A stretch of 14,743 bases of DNA from Candidatus Eiseniibacteriota bacterium (GTDB lineage Bacteria; Eisenbacteria; RBG-16-71-46): contig JAIOPA010000385.1 in assembly GCA_021414165.1 (NCBI GenBank), positions 1 through 14,743 of the forward strand, in the 5' to 3' direction. Positions 13,736-14,743 of this stretch are shown piece after piece. A program made the position numbers and the translations under genes. Under the pieces are notes generated by a model, which was given only the letters and a program-made list of their open reading frames with translations, was not told the origin of the DNA and did no database searches. Positions within the stretch are counted from its first letter, which is position 1. Every line of letters starts with the position of its first letter.

Positions 13736-14743
13736 TTGCGTTGGTCATTCCGACTCCTCACGATCGCCGGCATCCGGATCGAGGTCCACGCCACCTTCCT
13801 GCTCATGGTGGCGGGCCTTGCGCTGTTCCAGAGCAACACCAATCCGATCTGGCTCACGGTGGGCGAGCTGCTGCTCATGTTCCTGTGCGTGTTGTTGCAC
13901 GAACTGGGGCACGCGCTGGCCGCGCGGCGCTACGGCATCCAGACGCGCGAGATCGTGTTGCTGCCCATCGGCGGCGTGGCGCGCCTGGAGCGCATGCCCG
14001 AGAAGCCGGTGCAGGAGGTCGTGGTCGCGCTGGCCGGGCCGGGCGTGAACCTCATGCTCATCGCCCTCCTCGGCGCGGCGTTGGTGGCCATGGGCGTCAC
14101 GCCCGAGCAGGCCATTGAACGCGCCGACGACGGCCTGCTGGAGTTCCTGCTGTTCGCCAACCTCGCCATGCTGCTGTTCAACCTGCTGCCCGCGTTCCCC
14201 ATGGATGGCGGCCGCGTGCTGCGCGCGTTGCTCGCCATGACCATGCCGTACACGCGCGCCACGCGCATCGCGTCGCAGGTGGGGCAGGGCTTCGCGCTGC
14301 TGTTCGCCGTGGTGGGTGTGTTCGTGCTGCGCAGCCCGGTCATGGTGTTCATCGCCCTGTTCGTGTTCATGGCCGCGGGCGAGGAACGTGCGCTGGTGCA
14401 GACGCGCGCGTCGCTCACCGGACTGCCGGTGTCGGCCGCCATGGTCACGGCGTTCGTGTCGCTCGAGACGCGCCACGAGCTTCAGCACGCGGTCGATCTC
14501 ATGTTGGCGGGTGATCAGCAGGACTTCCCGGTGCTCGAGGGCGGCACGTACCTGGGCATGCTGGCGCGCCACGAACTCATCAAGGGGCTGCGCGAAGAAG
14601 GCCCCACGTCGCCCGTGGGGCGCGTGGTGCGCACGGACGTGGATCCGATCGAGGCGTCGTGGCCGCTGGAGCGCGCGCTGCAGGCCATGAAGGCCGGCCG
14701 GCATTCGGCGGTGCCGGTCATGATGCGCGGACAACTCGTGGGA
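13736..14743 (+). CDS. Site-2-type membrane zinc metalloprotease with CBS domains (M50 family), 3' partial
   Basis: 336 codons are present and the frame is open at the window's right edge. The zinc-binding motif HELGH lies at 55-59 within a membrane helix and the second motif NLLPAFPMDGGR at 149-160, giving His55, His59 and Asp157 as ligands and Glu56 as catalytic base. Membrane segments fall at about 20-36, 42-66, 100-118, 138-150 and 185-215. From about 230 the protein carries a CBS domain (AAMVTAFVSLETRHELQHAV) and the start of a second. This is the SpoIVFB-like/rhomboid-independent subgroup in which CBS domains may sense nucleotides. Substrate is unknown, classically a membrane-bound anti-sigma factor or precursor. 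Start: TTG with AGGAGG upstream. Confidence 0.9.
   Translation, partial: MRWSFRLLTIAGIRIEVHATFLLMVAGLALFQSNTNPIWLTVGELLLMFLCVLLHELGHALAARRYGIQTREIVLLPIGGVARLERMPEKPVQEVVVALAGPGVNLMLIALLGAALVAMGVTPEQAIERADDGLLEFLLFANLAMLLFNLLPAFPMDGGRVLRALLAMTMPYTRATRIASQVGQGFALLFAVVGVFVLRSPVMVFIALFVFMAAGEERALVQTRASLTGLPVSAAMVTAFVSLETRHELQHAVDLMLAGDQQDFPVLEGGTYLGMLARHELIKGLREEGPTSPVGRVVRTDVDPIEASWPLERALQAMKAGRHSAVPVMMRGQLVG

Noticed and set aside
13745..14734. 329-aa minus-strand open frame opposite the protease gene
   Set aside because: Antisense shadow with extreme His/Arg/Gln composition. The plus frame carries HELGH and the second zinc motif.

Overview
This is a high-GC bacterial window holding 11 credible protein-coding genes. 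Dense packing, stop/start overlaps, GTG and TTG starts, two-membrane-style lipoproteins and a laminarin-binding-like module otherwise common in Bacteroidota point to a high-GC Gram-negative. Gemmatimonadota is my best guess, with low to moderate confidence, because no rRNA or taxonomic marker is present.

Region 1 (1-381) has no credible gene. It holds a near-perfect 104-bp-period duplication of a stem-loop unit, flanked by two inverted copies of a GC-rich palindrome.

Region 2 (382-8590, minus strand, read right to left) looks like a single glycan-uptake operon. A recognisable promoter with a TTGACA -35 box (8560-8589) leads through a roughly 110-nt structured leader. The gene order is a surface lipoprotein with two carbohydrate-binding-like modules, a ROK-family regulator, a secreted GH16 endo-beta-glucanase lipoprotein, a family-5 solute-binding lipoprotein, two Dpp/Opp-type permeases and one Dpp/Opp-type ATPase. 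From the regulator onward every gene overlaps the next by 4 nt (8 nt at the last junction). The inferred job is to bind a beta-1,3-glucan such as laminarin at the surface, cut it, import the oligosaccharides, and let the ROK protein sense the product. No exo-glucosidase, phosphorylase, second ATPase or outer-membrane porin lies in the window.

Region 3 (8661-11704, plus strand) carries an atypical short-chain dehydrogenase with a four-cysteine N-terminal zinc-ribbon-like module and a displaced or missing catalytic tyrosine. It is followed by a NorM-type MATE efflux protein.

Region 4 (11701-13666) is a visibly less GC-rich, probably transferred, AbiE-type (type IV) toxin-antitoxin-like pair on the minus strand. 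The AbiEi-like regulator comes first and the AbiEii-like nucleotidyltransferase second. A perfect palindromic operator candidate lies at the regulator's start and a short integron-attC-like inverted repeat lies just upstream. Its left edge coincides with the MATE stop codon.

Region 5 (13736-14743, plus strand) is a site-2 protease (M50) with C-terminal CBS domains. It has a TTG start behind a strong ribosome-binding site and runs off the right edge.
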